DNA of 64,000 nucleotides from Stictocephala bisonia. Its lineage: Eukaryota; Arthropoda; Insecta; Hemiptera; Membracidae. The position numbers and the translations under genes were made by a program. Below the pieces are notes generated by a model. It was not told where the DNA came from. It made no database searches and was given only the letters and a program-made list of their open reading frames with translations. The DNA is taken from the NCBI GenBank assembly GCA_035578905.1, contig JAQJVL010000004.1, forward strand, positions 3,391,582 through 3,455,581, written 5' to 3'. Of the stretch, positions 22,622 to 34,400 are shown in pieces (position 1 is the stretch's first letter; every line of letters starts with the position of its first letter).

Positions 22622-23415
22622 ATAAAAATAACAATATTATGTTATGAAACGTAACATAATAAAAAACCATTATAAAGCAAAAATACTATATATGGATACT
22701 GATTCTTAATTTACAAAATTTATACTAACGATATCACTATCGTAATTTTTTTAGCTTCCCAAATAAAAAAATTAATTTGACTTGTCAGACTATTTTCCTA
22801 ATCACAATTGTTTTTCCTATTGATAGTTAAAAAGTTTAGGAGCGTTTAATGATGTTTGCATTTTGAATTTTAGTTTTAAAAGTAAATTGTACGCATACAC
22901 AACTGTTGATAATTTATTTTCACAAAATGTTAAGAAAATGAATTAAAAAAAAGCCAAAGGTGTGACAACACCTGTTGTAAAAAATTATACAGTATTACTT
23001 TTGAAGCTTATAAACATTGTCTATTTAATAAAAATTTTGAACAAAATTGTTCAAAATGATAATGACAATAAAATAGATACTGTATTTGTAAAGATGAAAT
23101 TAAAACAATTGCATTTATGCATTATTTATTAAAAGATCAACAACAAATTAAAAAAATATGTTTCCGTTAACAGTTTATATTATTAGTGATTAATTGACTG
23201 ATCTTTTATGATAAAAAGTATTGGTTATTTTATTTTTTTCATTTTCAGCCATCACAGATAATATGCAACGTTTCACATGATGGTAAAACAAAACCATTGA
23301 TCATTATGATAATTTCATTAATGATTTGAAAAACAACAAAATTATATTTGAAATCCTTCTTAAAAACACACTAGTATCTTTATGTATTGACGTCACAGTA
23401 ATTCAAATTGAACCA
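22622..23415. other. Unassigned AT-rich stretch
   Basis: No gene or repeat family was recognised between the mariner and the long hairpin. Confidence 0.45.
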
Positions 23416-23614
23416 ACGTTTATTATACTCTTTGAATATATATACCTGTGGAATAAGTGCATTAGGATTTGACATAAACAATTTTAATCCTACTAGCCGC
23501 AACATTTATTATAAACAGTAGTATATGTTGCGGCTAGTAGGATTAAAATTGTTTATGTCAAATCCTAATGCACTTATTCCACAGGTATATATATTCAAAG
23601 AGTGTAATAAACAT
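23416..23614. repeat. Long hairpin: two 90-bp inverted arms with a 20-bp loop
   Basis: 23416-23505 and 23526-23614 are near-perfect reverse complements (for example TAGTAGGATTAAAATTGTTT at 23534 against its complement before 23497). The loop is about 20 bp. No terminal repeat or coding region is attached. Confidence 0.9.
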
Positions 23615-23633
23615 TCTACAACTGGCAATAACT

Positions 23634-24372
23634 CATCAACCCACACCACTGTATATACTTGCAGTTCCAGTGGCCTTGTAACTGGAGATGGTGTCAGTGA
23701 CCCAAAAATATTTTATTATGTTTCTGTTCTTTTTGTTGTGATTGTGTTTGTTTTCAGTTTACCATTTTATCAGGAATGCTGCCCTCATCTCCTTTTTTTA
23801 CTAAAAGTTAGAGTAAAAAGATCTCCCATAAAATCAATGTGATACTAACTGTTTACAGAAGTTAAACAACAATTTTGGCCTATTATTCAAATAGTAACTT
23901 AATTCTAGAGATGTATTAATACAAACATTTTTTTCTCAATAGAGTACACTCTTGATACTCCGACATTTACTAGTCCGACACGTTTGGTAGTCCGACGCCA
24001 CATCAGATGATGTACTGTACACTTAAAACTGTATGTAATAAACCTTACTGTTTTACTGTACAAATTTTGTATAATTTCTTTGCTTACATTTATTCAATTG
24101 TGTTGTCAGCCTCATTTTATCACGGCTGATAGCGCAGAAATTCTGAGAGGGTGTACGTAGTGCATTCAGTTTATCTTAGAAATCATAATTCTCGTGAATT
24201 ACAATGGACATTTGGTAATCCGATGTTTTTGTTAATCCGACACACTGTCGGTCCCTTAACTGTCGGATTATCAAGATTAAACTGTACCAGGAAATTGATT
24301 GCCGATTTTCAATTCCAATACTTTTAATACCTTTGTTTAAAAATTAATTCAGGATTCAAAAGATAAATCATT
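23634..24372 (+). repeat. Duplicated segment, copy 2 (order A then B), split by a MITE
   Basis: Part A (23634-23800) and part B (23818-23941 plus 24285-24372) match copy 1. Part A has a frame open in both copies, with a hydrophobic stretch IFYYVSVLFVVIVFVFSLPF after STHTTVYTCSSSG. Part B is interrupted by a 343-bp insertion. Confidence 0.8.
23942..24284. mobile_element. Tigger/pogo-type MITE
   Basis: 343 bp flanked by TA (23940-23941 and 24285-24286). Termini are GAGTACACTCTTGATACTCC and, from the right, CAGTTTAATCTTGATAATCC; 19 of 24 bases agree, with repeated TCCGACA motifs inside both ends. Copy 1 of the duplicated segment reads straight through (CTCAATACCAGG), which proves the insertion and the TA duplication. 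No coding capacity. Confidence 0.85.
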
Positions 24373-24668
24373 ATTTATTACAAAACAAAATAAAAGATAA
24401 AGTTGTTCACTCTTTTCTGGTTGACAACTGCACCTTTTGATAACGAGGTTCCAAGGAAGAGGTCTGGTACAAACTTCATAAAATTTATTTTCATAAGAAA
24501 AATAAAATGTACAACGTTAAGCTATACATTTTGAAATTTGTAATAGAAGGAAAAATAAACCTAAGTCATCTCACATAAAGAAAGGATTAGCTAAATACAA
24601 ACTAAGTTAATACTTGTATTTTTTTTATAAGTAACAATATGATGAATGTGCTTCTAATATTTAAAGTC
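24373..24668. other. Possible 3' UTR or 3' flank of the methyltransferase gene
   Basis: No repeat recognised. On the minus strand this lies downstream of the stop codon and of the MITE; AATAAA signals (TTTATT on the plus strand, for example near 24481) could serve as polyadenylation signals. Confidence 0.3.
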
Positions 24669-24672
24669 TTAA

Positions 24673-25311
24673 CCCTTTCCATTCCGGACATTTTTTAAAA
24701 AGTTGTTCCAAAAAAAAGGCATTTTCATATTTGACATACCCAAAAAGCCCAGGCTCTTTTAGTTGATTTTTTTGCATTTTACTAAAAAATTTATAAAAAC
24801 TCTATTTATGAAACAAATTTATTATAATATAAAATAAAAGAGGGCTTTAAGTGGTTTGATTCATCACTATCGTCATACACGCAATTAGTGATTGTATTAT
24901 CACTTTTTGGCAACTTAAACTTTTATTTTAGTTGCTTTTACCTCTCATACAACACAAACAATCAAATCAGTCATGAAACAACAATTAACCTTAGTTGATG
25001 AACAACACCTGACGAAAATGAACATGGCTGTTAATGCAAAACAAAGGCAACAAAATAATACAAGTTGTTGTACTATAATAAAGCATTCTACCGTAACGAA
25101 TCAATGTTTTTATAATGTTATTCAGAACATTTATATATCACTGATATATATATTTCGAGTTAATAAATCTTTGTAAAACTATTTTCTAAACGTCCGGTAA
25201 ACCAGATGTTGGGATTTTAGAAATGTTTTTCGAACGTCCGGTAAACAGGACGCTGGGATATTTGGAACATATTACGAACATCTGGAAAACCGAACGCTGG
25301 GATGGAAAGGG
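24673..25311. mobile_element. piggyBac-type MITE in the 3' end of CARNMT1
   Basis: 639 bp flanked by TTAA (24669-24672 and 25312-25315), the target of piggyBac elements. The termini are CCCTTTCCATTCC and, from the right, CCCTTTCCATCCC. The right end has three subterminal repeats of about 57 bp carrying CGTCCGGTAAACNAGACGCTGGGA-like sequence. No transposase is encoded. The right TTAA is 19 nt past the CARNMT1 stop codon on the minus strand. Confidence 0.8.
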
Positions 25312-25334
25312 TTAAAGATAATTTTTAAATTATA

Positions 25335-25445
25335 CTAGTTAACTGATTCAGGTTTTCGACAAACAAAAAACACACTTTTGTACTCATAGTGTAGCATTGA
25401 ACGTGGATTTTGGCTATAAGTTGTCTTTACACCAGTCTGTTCTTT
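25335..25445 (-). CDS. CARNMT1: CARNMT1 last exon
   Basis: Acceptor TTGTTTCAG then AAAGAACAGACTGG; codes [17 protein letters not shown] and ends [11 protein letters not shown] and TAG. 111 bp, phase 0 start. Confidence 0.92.
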   Translation of the reverse strand, partial: KEQTGVKTTYSQNPRSMLHYEYKSVFFVCRKPESVN

Positions 25446-28400
25446 CTGAAACAATTAAAACAAACCAAAATTGAAACTCAATAAGTTAAGATAGTGTAGT
25501 AATTTTGCTATTTCAACTGGAACTAAAAATTTATTAATTCAACTAGAATAAGAATATTAAATTAGTTAAATGAAAACCCGAGAAAATTCACTGATTTATC
25601 TCTTAAGTGGGAACAAGAAGACAACTTATTGATTTGTACATGAAATAAAATATAATATAAATAAGTTTTTTGTCAGATAAAAACTAATCATTAGATCACT
25701 GAGCAAATTACAAATACTGTACTGTGTTACAGAAAGTTAGTTTGTTTTCAAAATAGAGAAGTGCTTGAATTGTTTTTAATTTGAGGTAGGAAAGCAGGTT
25801 TGTCTTATGATTTGAAAGACCTTTGAGAGTAACCAGAAACATAAAACACAAACAACACAAGTGGTAATATTTCAAGACCGTTGGGTCTATACTGCAACTC
25901 TATTCCAGCCACTCTTTAAACAGTCTTTTACTGTGGTGAACTGGTGATAGGGTAAGTGACCTAAGTGTTGGTATAAAATGCAAGACAATTGAGCACCATA
26001 CAACACAAACTTATTACAATAATTGTAATACATTTTTATTTTGTGAAATTCAATCATTTAAAAATAATTACAAAGACACACCAATAGTTCAAAATACTTC
26101 CTCACACAATAATCTTGACTTCAACAGATACCTCTCTTGTAAATTAGTAAAACAACTACTCTCAAAATGCAGTATCTCACATCTCAAATATGTGAACTAT
26201 TTACCAATGGTTTGCCCATTCCATACACCTAATTAATTAACCACTCTAGTGTGCCATTAACAGTTACAATAGTTCTACTACCATCACCTTATTCACAATA
26301 GTACAAATTTTCCAGTTTGTACACAAACTGCAATTTCTTTACTTTAAATTATAACAGTTATTATTTCAAAGACTGAAAATGTGAAGTGACTGCAAAAATT
26401 CCACGTTTAATTTAGTTAATATTTCTTGTCTCTGCTTTGAAAGTGAACTTATAGACAAGGTAAGCTTGCTTTTCCTGACAAATCTTATAAATCTCTGGCT
26501 TTTCCCCTTCTTTTTTTTTAAATTAGTATCTAACATAATTTCTGTAGGTGGTTTTTACTGGCCTATTTCCATGAAAACTTGCACTTAGTATAAAAATAAG
26601 AACAACATAATTGTTGTTTTTTATATGAGGCATGTACTATTTTGGAGTCCCACCATTGTAGCGCTGTGCTGACAGAGAATCACAAAAACAAATGTTTAGC
26701 CAGTTCTCTCATATTCCTACGTTAAAATCGGGTTATGAGAAAACTTATCACAGCGTGTTCTACACAATCCGCAGCATTTTCAAGACTCATAAGCTACATT
26801 AAATAGTGTAGAACGGATCCGTAATGGTGACTTTGGCTTGCCAACAGATAGTGGTACACAACGTGCATTCACCAAATGCCAACTGCAGCGCTACAACGGC
26901 GGGACTAAAAAATGGTGCTTACTTTATAAACATGCCTCGTAATAAAAAAATCTTACTAATTTTTGACATTTAGGATCAACATCTCAGTGTAAACAAATCT
27001 TGCCCCACTGTTTAGGTTCCCTAATCCAAGGAGAAGTGGTGAAAGGATTACACAATCCTAGCTTCGCTTCAGGGACATTTTCTACATGACTATTTACATA
27101 AAACTTAATAATTAGTTGTCTATGTAGGGAAATTGGGTGTGTTCATAGGATATAATGGTGATTATGTTTGAAAAGAGGAAGAGTGTGCGGGCAATACTGT
27201 CCATTACTTTATTATTAATTTGAATGCAATTGCTAGTAGAAAATTTATCCAGCAATGAAATCAAAAATTAAATTTTTTTCATTAAATAATTTCATTATCT
27301 TAGGAACATATTTTATCCAAAATCAAACTATCCTCTATTTTCTACATTAATAAAAGGAGATGATAATGGGATATCACACATTCAAAGAAACATGGTACTT
27401 ATGAATAATCATAACATTTCAGTTAAATAGATTTTAACATTGTTCAGTAAAAATGAAATAAAATTTACTGAAAATCAATCCACAAATAATCTAATCTTAA
27501 TTTATAGAATTCAAACAAATTATATATAAATATACTTTACCTCAATTACAAAACCAATTCCTACAATAATTTCCTTAAGAGTACTATACGGTGGCTCAAT
27601 TGAAAATTCATTTGGTATGTTACTGAAATGATATAAAAGTGGTCCTAGGTTAATCCAAACTCCACCTTAAACAAATATATGAATAAGAATCTGAAATCAT
27701 TTTGATGATATTCAACAATAACTTAGAGAAAGAAAACATTGAGGGGGAAGTTTTTTATGTTATTTGTTATATGTCATACTAGTTTTGCTTGTTGGGGGAT
27801 ACGCCTCCAAATCCTTATGATGCGTTCTTGTTTAGAGATTTTATGCAAAATCCAAATTCAAGAATAAACAAAGTTATAGATGGCTGTGCCTTGTTTGCAC
27901 ATGGCCAGCTGACGTCAACCTGTCAGTCTCCATAAAAAACATAATAGGAATTCCACAAGGATATAGTATCTCTAGCCTCAGATTGTACGTGTTTTTGACC
28001 ATTTACTTCAGCAAGCAAACATTCATAATTTTGTTTTGTTTTCTTCCATCTTTGAGGAGTGGGATGTTGACCCAGCAAGGCCAAGACCGTTCACTGCTGT
28101 TAGACCATAAGCCAGCCTTACTGAGTAAATATACATAAATGAATTCTTATGCAAGGGATTTTTTATTGTATATGTAATAAGTCTTGATAATATTCAATAC
28201 ACTTTAAACAGAGTCTTCTATAGAACGTAATTTATTTAGAAAATCTTGACACCATTAAGGGTAAATAAAACAACAAAATAGACAGAGTTGATTCTACATC
28301 AATTAAAATAACTATTCATTAAAATTTAATATTTTTTATGAAAAAATTAAATTTCATACTTGGATTCTGGAATAGATTTGTAATACTTTAAATCTAATTT

Positions 28401-31400
28401 GGAAAGTAAATGTTTAACCTGTTAAAGTATAATTTATATCTATATTACATTAATTTATAGGCTTAATTATATCATGGTCTCTTGATGTATTATGAATTAC
28501 ATAAATGATTGATTGTCAATTCCACTTTAGCAGTTAATGGACTGCATAAAGCTAAAATGCCGATGTGGTGGCTCAGTGGCTAAGGCTTCGGACTGCGGAG
28601 GGCAAAGTCCAAATCCCCACTCACGCACAGGCCTGTAGGCCCATGTGAACTGGCAAGTGAAGTTAAAAAAAAATTAATATAGTGCTATTATGTAGATACA
28701 ACATTTAATTTTAAATGAGAGCTTATGAGATTTTGCCTTTTTTATGATTTGGGAAATCAGGAATCGATTTTCTGGAATCGAATTCGTAATTTTTGAGAAT
28801 CAACCAATCCCTAATATTAGATACTTCTCAGGCACACGATTAGGTTTTAAGAAACCAATTAACATTACTTTAGTATATTATATTTTCACCTGGTTTGAGG
28901 ATTTCATATATTTTTTCAACAAAGACCACAATGTTATGAGCACAATCTATGAAGAAAGAGGTGGCTATACAGTCCCATTCATCAGGTGTTTGATAGATCT
29001 GAAAAAAAAAACAACACAATTAACAAAATATACTTTAACATATGAGAATGATTTAACCCTTATTATGCTGTAAGCACATATATTGACTTTGCTCTAAACG
29101 TTGTAAGCACATATACACGTAATAATTACAAAATAATATTTTCTAAATAATGTTTCTAATTTAATCCGTCAGTACGTTTGGGTTATGGGTGGTGGCTCAT
29201 AAGAGACGCATTGTGCAGCTTGTGACCTTTTATTGGTCTGTCAATCACTACGAGACCAGTTTTTGTCTGGCTGTGTACATTTCCGCTACACCGCCCAACG
29301 CCACAAGCGCATATACACGCAGCTACTGTCGAGCCGAGCGGTTGTCATTGTCCACCACCTAACCTCTTTGAAACTGTGTATTTAGTTGTTTTTTTTTTCA
29401 TTACTTTGGTTTAATATTCGTTAGTTATTTATTAGTTTAAAGTGTCAATATAAATAATCCAAACGATTTTGTGCATGGTGTACTAAATACATCGCATTCA
29501 AGAGCTATATGTATTTACTTATTTTTTATTATATGTGTTATGTGCAGGCACTTAATGTCTTTATCAGTTTAAGTAATGTAAATTTATTCAATTATACATT
29601 TTTAATTAATTGAAATAATATATTGCATTGACTCATATGTGAACTTCATGTAAACAAGTTTGTTTATTTACATATTCATATATAAGAAAAAAAGGTAAAA
29701 TAAGCTAATACAAGTTTCAAAATGTTATCATATTTTTTATTTTCCTGTACAAAACAAGAAAAAAATTAGCAACTAAAAATATAATTTTGATTTTTTTTCA
29801 ATAAATGAGCACATAATGAAAATAGGCAGTGGATAAATGGTGCTTTTAGGGTTAAATGTGCTGACATTATAATCCATTTATTACACATAGAAAAGATATT
29901 ATTATTATCTTAACATTATTTATGTTGAATAATTTGAGATTCGATGGTTTGAACTCTATTAAACATAGTTCTATAGCACATAAAAGCACTGATGTGATAC
30001 AACGGTTTCTCTGTAAAGCCTATAAACAATGTAACTCTTTACACATATTTCAGACAAAATGATACCCAAGTAGAAAATAAAATAAGTAGAAATATAAATA
30101 GCCGCTATAAGACCAATCTCAAGGTATTACAAAAAGTAGAACCCAGCCCACTTGTTGGTCTGGTGGCTCGTAGGCCTTAGTTTTGTGACTGTGGAGTGCA
30201 GTTCTAAGTTTCGAGTCCATAGCTCAGCTGATGGTCGGTGCTTTGTTAAATAAAGTTAACCCACAGGTCTACAACCCATGTGCACAGGGAAGTGAAATTT
30301 TTTTGAAAAAACCAGAGGGATGTTTGGAATTCAACTGATTATTATCGAATATAAAATTGGTGTATGCATATACCGATCCATTCCTTGTTAGAAATGCAAC
30401 ACTATAGATGGTAAACATTAACAAAATATCTCCTTTACAAAGTTCATAAAAAATAATCATTTTTATCTGTACTTACAATAGTTTCAACAAATAAAATATG
30501 AAATAATAATGAAATTTATATCTCCCAAAATATGCAGGGTATACATATGGTATACACAGGAAAATTCACTACTAGTCATAATACCAAGTTGTATGCCTGG
30601 CAACATTCATTTTCTAAATAATTTTAACAAATATAAAATATATACTACAGTTTGACTTAGAAAGTGAAGTTAAGTAAGTTAATAAATGCATAACAACGGC
30701 AGTTTTCTATAGCGTCAGTAATGTAGTTAATACAGTAATACCTCACTAACTTGACAGTCAATGGCTGATGGGGTGCAAGTCTAGCTGGCTTTAGATTAAG
30801 TGTATTTCCACTAGAAGAAATACACGAGGCTTTAAATAATGTGTCAAATAAGAGTCAAATGTGTGTTTTTTTCTCTTGTGCTTGTGCTGTAATAAAGCAT
30901 TTTTTAATATAGCAGAGTTACTCAACATTGCCAAATTTTCAAAACAAATAGTTAAAAAAGAGAATGAGATGGTATACTAAACTAGTTATAAAAAAATACA
31001 TAAATAACATTTTTTTACAATTTTAAATACACTGGATAAATTAGTGAAAATATTATTCTACTGACAAGCAACTCAAGCCTACGCACAGGCAGCATTGCCT
31101 ATGTAGGCTTATTTCCATATACTTTTTTTCTACTAAATTTAAACTAGCAATACTCTAACAATTTCAGCAATACAGCAAAACCCACGCATAACGGTCCTAG
31201 TTTCCACCTTTTTTCTTTTCTTTAACAGTATTAGTAGACCAGTTGTAAATCTAATTATAAAGTTAATTTTTAAGGAGTTGTGTGTTTTAGTTGTATTGGT
31301 ATTTCACATGTTTAATGGTTAATTTAAGAGTATTTTTTTCCTATGTATACAGTTTAATTTTTGTAACATTGTACATTTGCATAAAAGGAAATAAAGTTAT

Positions 31401-34400
31401 TTTGAATTTTGAAATACATCAATGGAACATTCAGTTATTTGCAAAAACAAGGATTTTTTAAAATAAATATTTTATTCCTCAGGTGACTGCATGACGGAGC
31501 AGCAATCTATTGTTGCCGTAATGATGAGTACAGTACAGTGGCAACTGAGCGCATGTCGACACACAGCTCTTATTAGATTCCACGCATAGCACTGTCAGAT
31601 GAGCATATGTATTCCCACCTATATTCCTTTTCAAACACTAATCCTCCCTGCTTTCTATATTGATCACATTGATTACAAGCTATCTATTGGTCGGTAGCAT
31701 AGTTGGTTCAATCCCAGCTTCATGTGCTAAAGGTTCTCAGTTCGATCCCAATCAGAGTCATAATACATTTTGAGAAGGATCAGCTGATAACCATCGGCTG
31801 TTCATTTGTCATTGGGCTATTAATTAATGACACTTTCTAAGGAATAGTCGGCCTTAGTTTGTAACAATGCCTACATTTGCTCATCTAAACTCATCACACT
31901 CATTCGAAATCCATATTCGCCCATATCTTGACGATCGGCGTCTTAAGAATAAATAAATAAATTGGCGTTTAAGCTTATTACTTGTTTTGTTTTTAACATT
32001 TTCTCTTTTATAATTTTACAAAATAATTAAAGTGTCAGTGTACAGTTTAGCATGTAGACTAGGTTAGTGTATGTATATAGACAGTTCTATTGTGTTGTTT
32101 AGTGTGTAGTTATTGTTATGTGTGTAGTACTGTCACAATGAGTAGCCAGTTTGGCGAAGAAGATATAAACTGTTTGCTTGACGTTCTTATGTCTAGTGAA
32201 CCAGATCGTGGTGATTGGAACTGTAATTTAGGAAGTGAAAGTGAATTAGACAACATCAATTATGACCTGAACTTCTTACCAAGTGACGAAACCTGTGGCA
32301 TAGATTTTTGTACAAGATCTAAAGATTATTTGCATTATATATTTTTTTTCATATAATTTTTTAATTGCAAAGGCTAACTGTTACAATTTAGAATCATAAT
32401 ACATTGTAGACAGATTTACATGTATCTCAATTACATAATAATCATTTGGTTATCTTTTAGTAATTCTCTTGTTTTTAAAACTCATTAAAAATGTTAAATT
32501 GAATGGTTTATATTTCTAAGATCTAAAACTATCAAAGAATAAACAACAAACCTCTAAAAAATCTCCTGCAGCCATAGTAAATCGAGAGGGTAGCTTTCTC
32601 AGCATTATGCTAGGATTAACATCTGGAAACCAAACACGCTGCATTTGATGTTCAGGCGACATGTTATTGTCCACCTGATAAATCCAAGGATACACACTGA
32701 ACATTTTTGTCCCATTGCACCTAAAACGCATTGTACAACAAATCAGATATTAAATAGGTAACATCAAATGTTCAAAGTCCAAGTTTTGTTTAGTGTTCCT
32801 ATTCAACTGTAATCATTTCTGGGTAAATTTTTAAAACATTGAACTAATTAATAAAAAAATTGGGTACGAATTAATTTGGGCAGAACAGTAACAGCGTGCA
32901 ACAATAAAACTGCAAATAATTGCTTAAATGTAACAGTGGCCTGCTAGGGTACCGGCGATATAGCAGTGGCAACAAGTGGCGAGCCAGGTTATAGGGTGGC
33001 GGGTACGATGTCGGAGTCATAATCTAAATATCGCACACGCAGTTCGGGCGAAGAGATAACGACATCTGAGTCATAGAATAGTCTAGGCTTGGTGACAACA
33101 ATGGCCTCCTCCTCTGTGTCTGTTTCACTAACCTCAATGTCACTTGCTTTATCGGTGCACACACGTGGACAAAAACGCACTATATCTAAACTAAATATAG
33201 TATTATATTACTTAACAAAATATAAAGTACTACTTCAACATACTACTGTGATCTATCGGATATTAATGAAAGTTTTTATAAATGAAACTAGTTTGATAAA
33301 TACCCAGTTAATGATTAGAGACGCTTGTGCAACCTAGTAGTCTATTTTAACTATTTGGAGGTAAAAGTAAAAGCAGATCGCTTATGCGAGCTGAGCTCGT
33401 CATTGTACTGCTAGGCCCAGCCACTGCATGCGAGCTTAGCTTGTCAGTGATCTGCAATGGGTTAAGAAGAGAGTCCATGAAAAAAGAAATATCTTTAATT
33501 ATAAGCATTAAATCTTTATACTATTCATGATTGTTACATATGAATATGTCTAAATTTAAATCAAAATTTGAGTTTTAATCATTCTTAGGGGTGGTAAGAA
33601 ATTTTTATGAACAATTTCAAACCACCCAAAATGTGCCAGATTTGATATTAAAACATGATATTTATAATTGAATATATTTGAGATTGTATTATTAGAATTT
33701 TTGTTACAATCATGCAGCTCCAATAAACGCTGCTATTCATTTTTTCTGTATGTATATATGAATCTGTAAAAATACAAAAAATTAGATAATTGTTCCATGA
33801 GGCAAAAATATAATAATTCGAAAATAAAATAACTATAACAAAGTATATAAATTGATACTCATTTTGTAAAAAAGAATAAATATAACTTCAACAGTTTCTT
33901 ATTTTAATAAACTGACTCCACATGGCTATAAAAAGCATTAGTTTAAATATCAAGCAATGGATGTTACATGTTGGATGAAACGCCAACATTTTACAAAGGT
34001 CTATCTAGTTTGTAATTTATGTCCTATATTAAATCTATTACACTGTGAGGGAAAAATATTTATATGTACCTACAAAACAGATTTCCTGGCATGATTAGTA
34101 CGATTAGCAGACTAATTTGATGTCAGCAGTTATATATTCCATTGTCGCAAAAAGATAGGTGTCTGAGCAAAATAAAAGTTTTATTTAAAGCATAACAACA
34201 TGCGTGCCTCTGTCAAATCTAGGATTAATCATAATTTCGTTTGCTATAAGAGCAACACAGAAAATATCACCAGAAAATAAAAGATGGTGAATCAACATAT
34301 TCATTTATAGGCTGGTCATATGTAACTGATGTGTAGGTATGTGCGTTTTAGGGTGGCCGTAAATAACTGATCTGAGGCACGTCCATATGTAGGGTGGCCG

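Noticed and set aside
30738..31195. Tigger-like strings TACAGTAATACCTCACTAAC and ACAGCAAAACCCACGCATAACG
   Set aside because: Both read in the same direction and do not pair as inverted ends; no TA-bounded unit could be defined.
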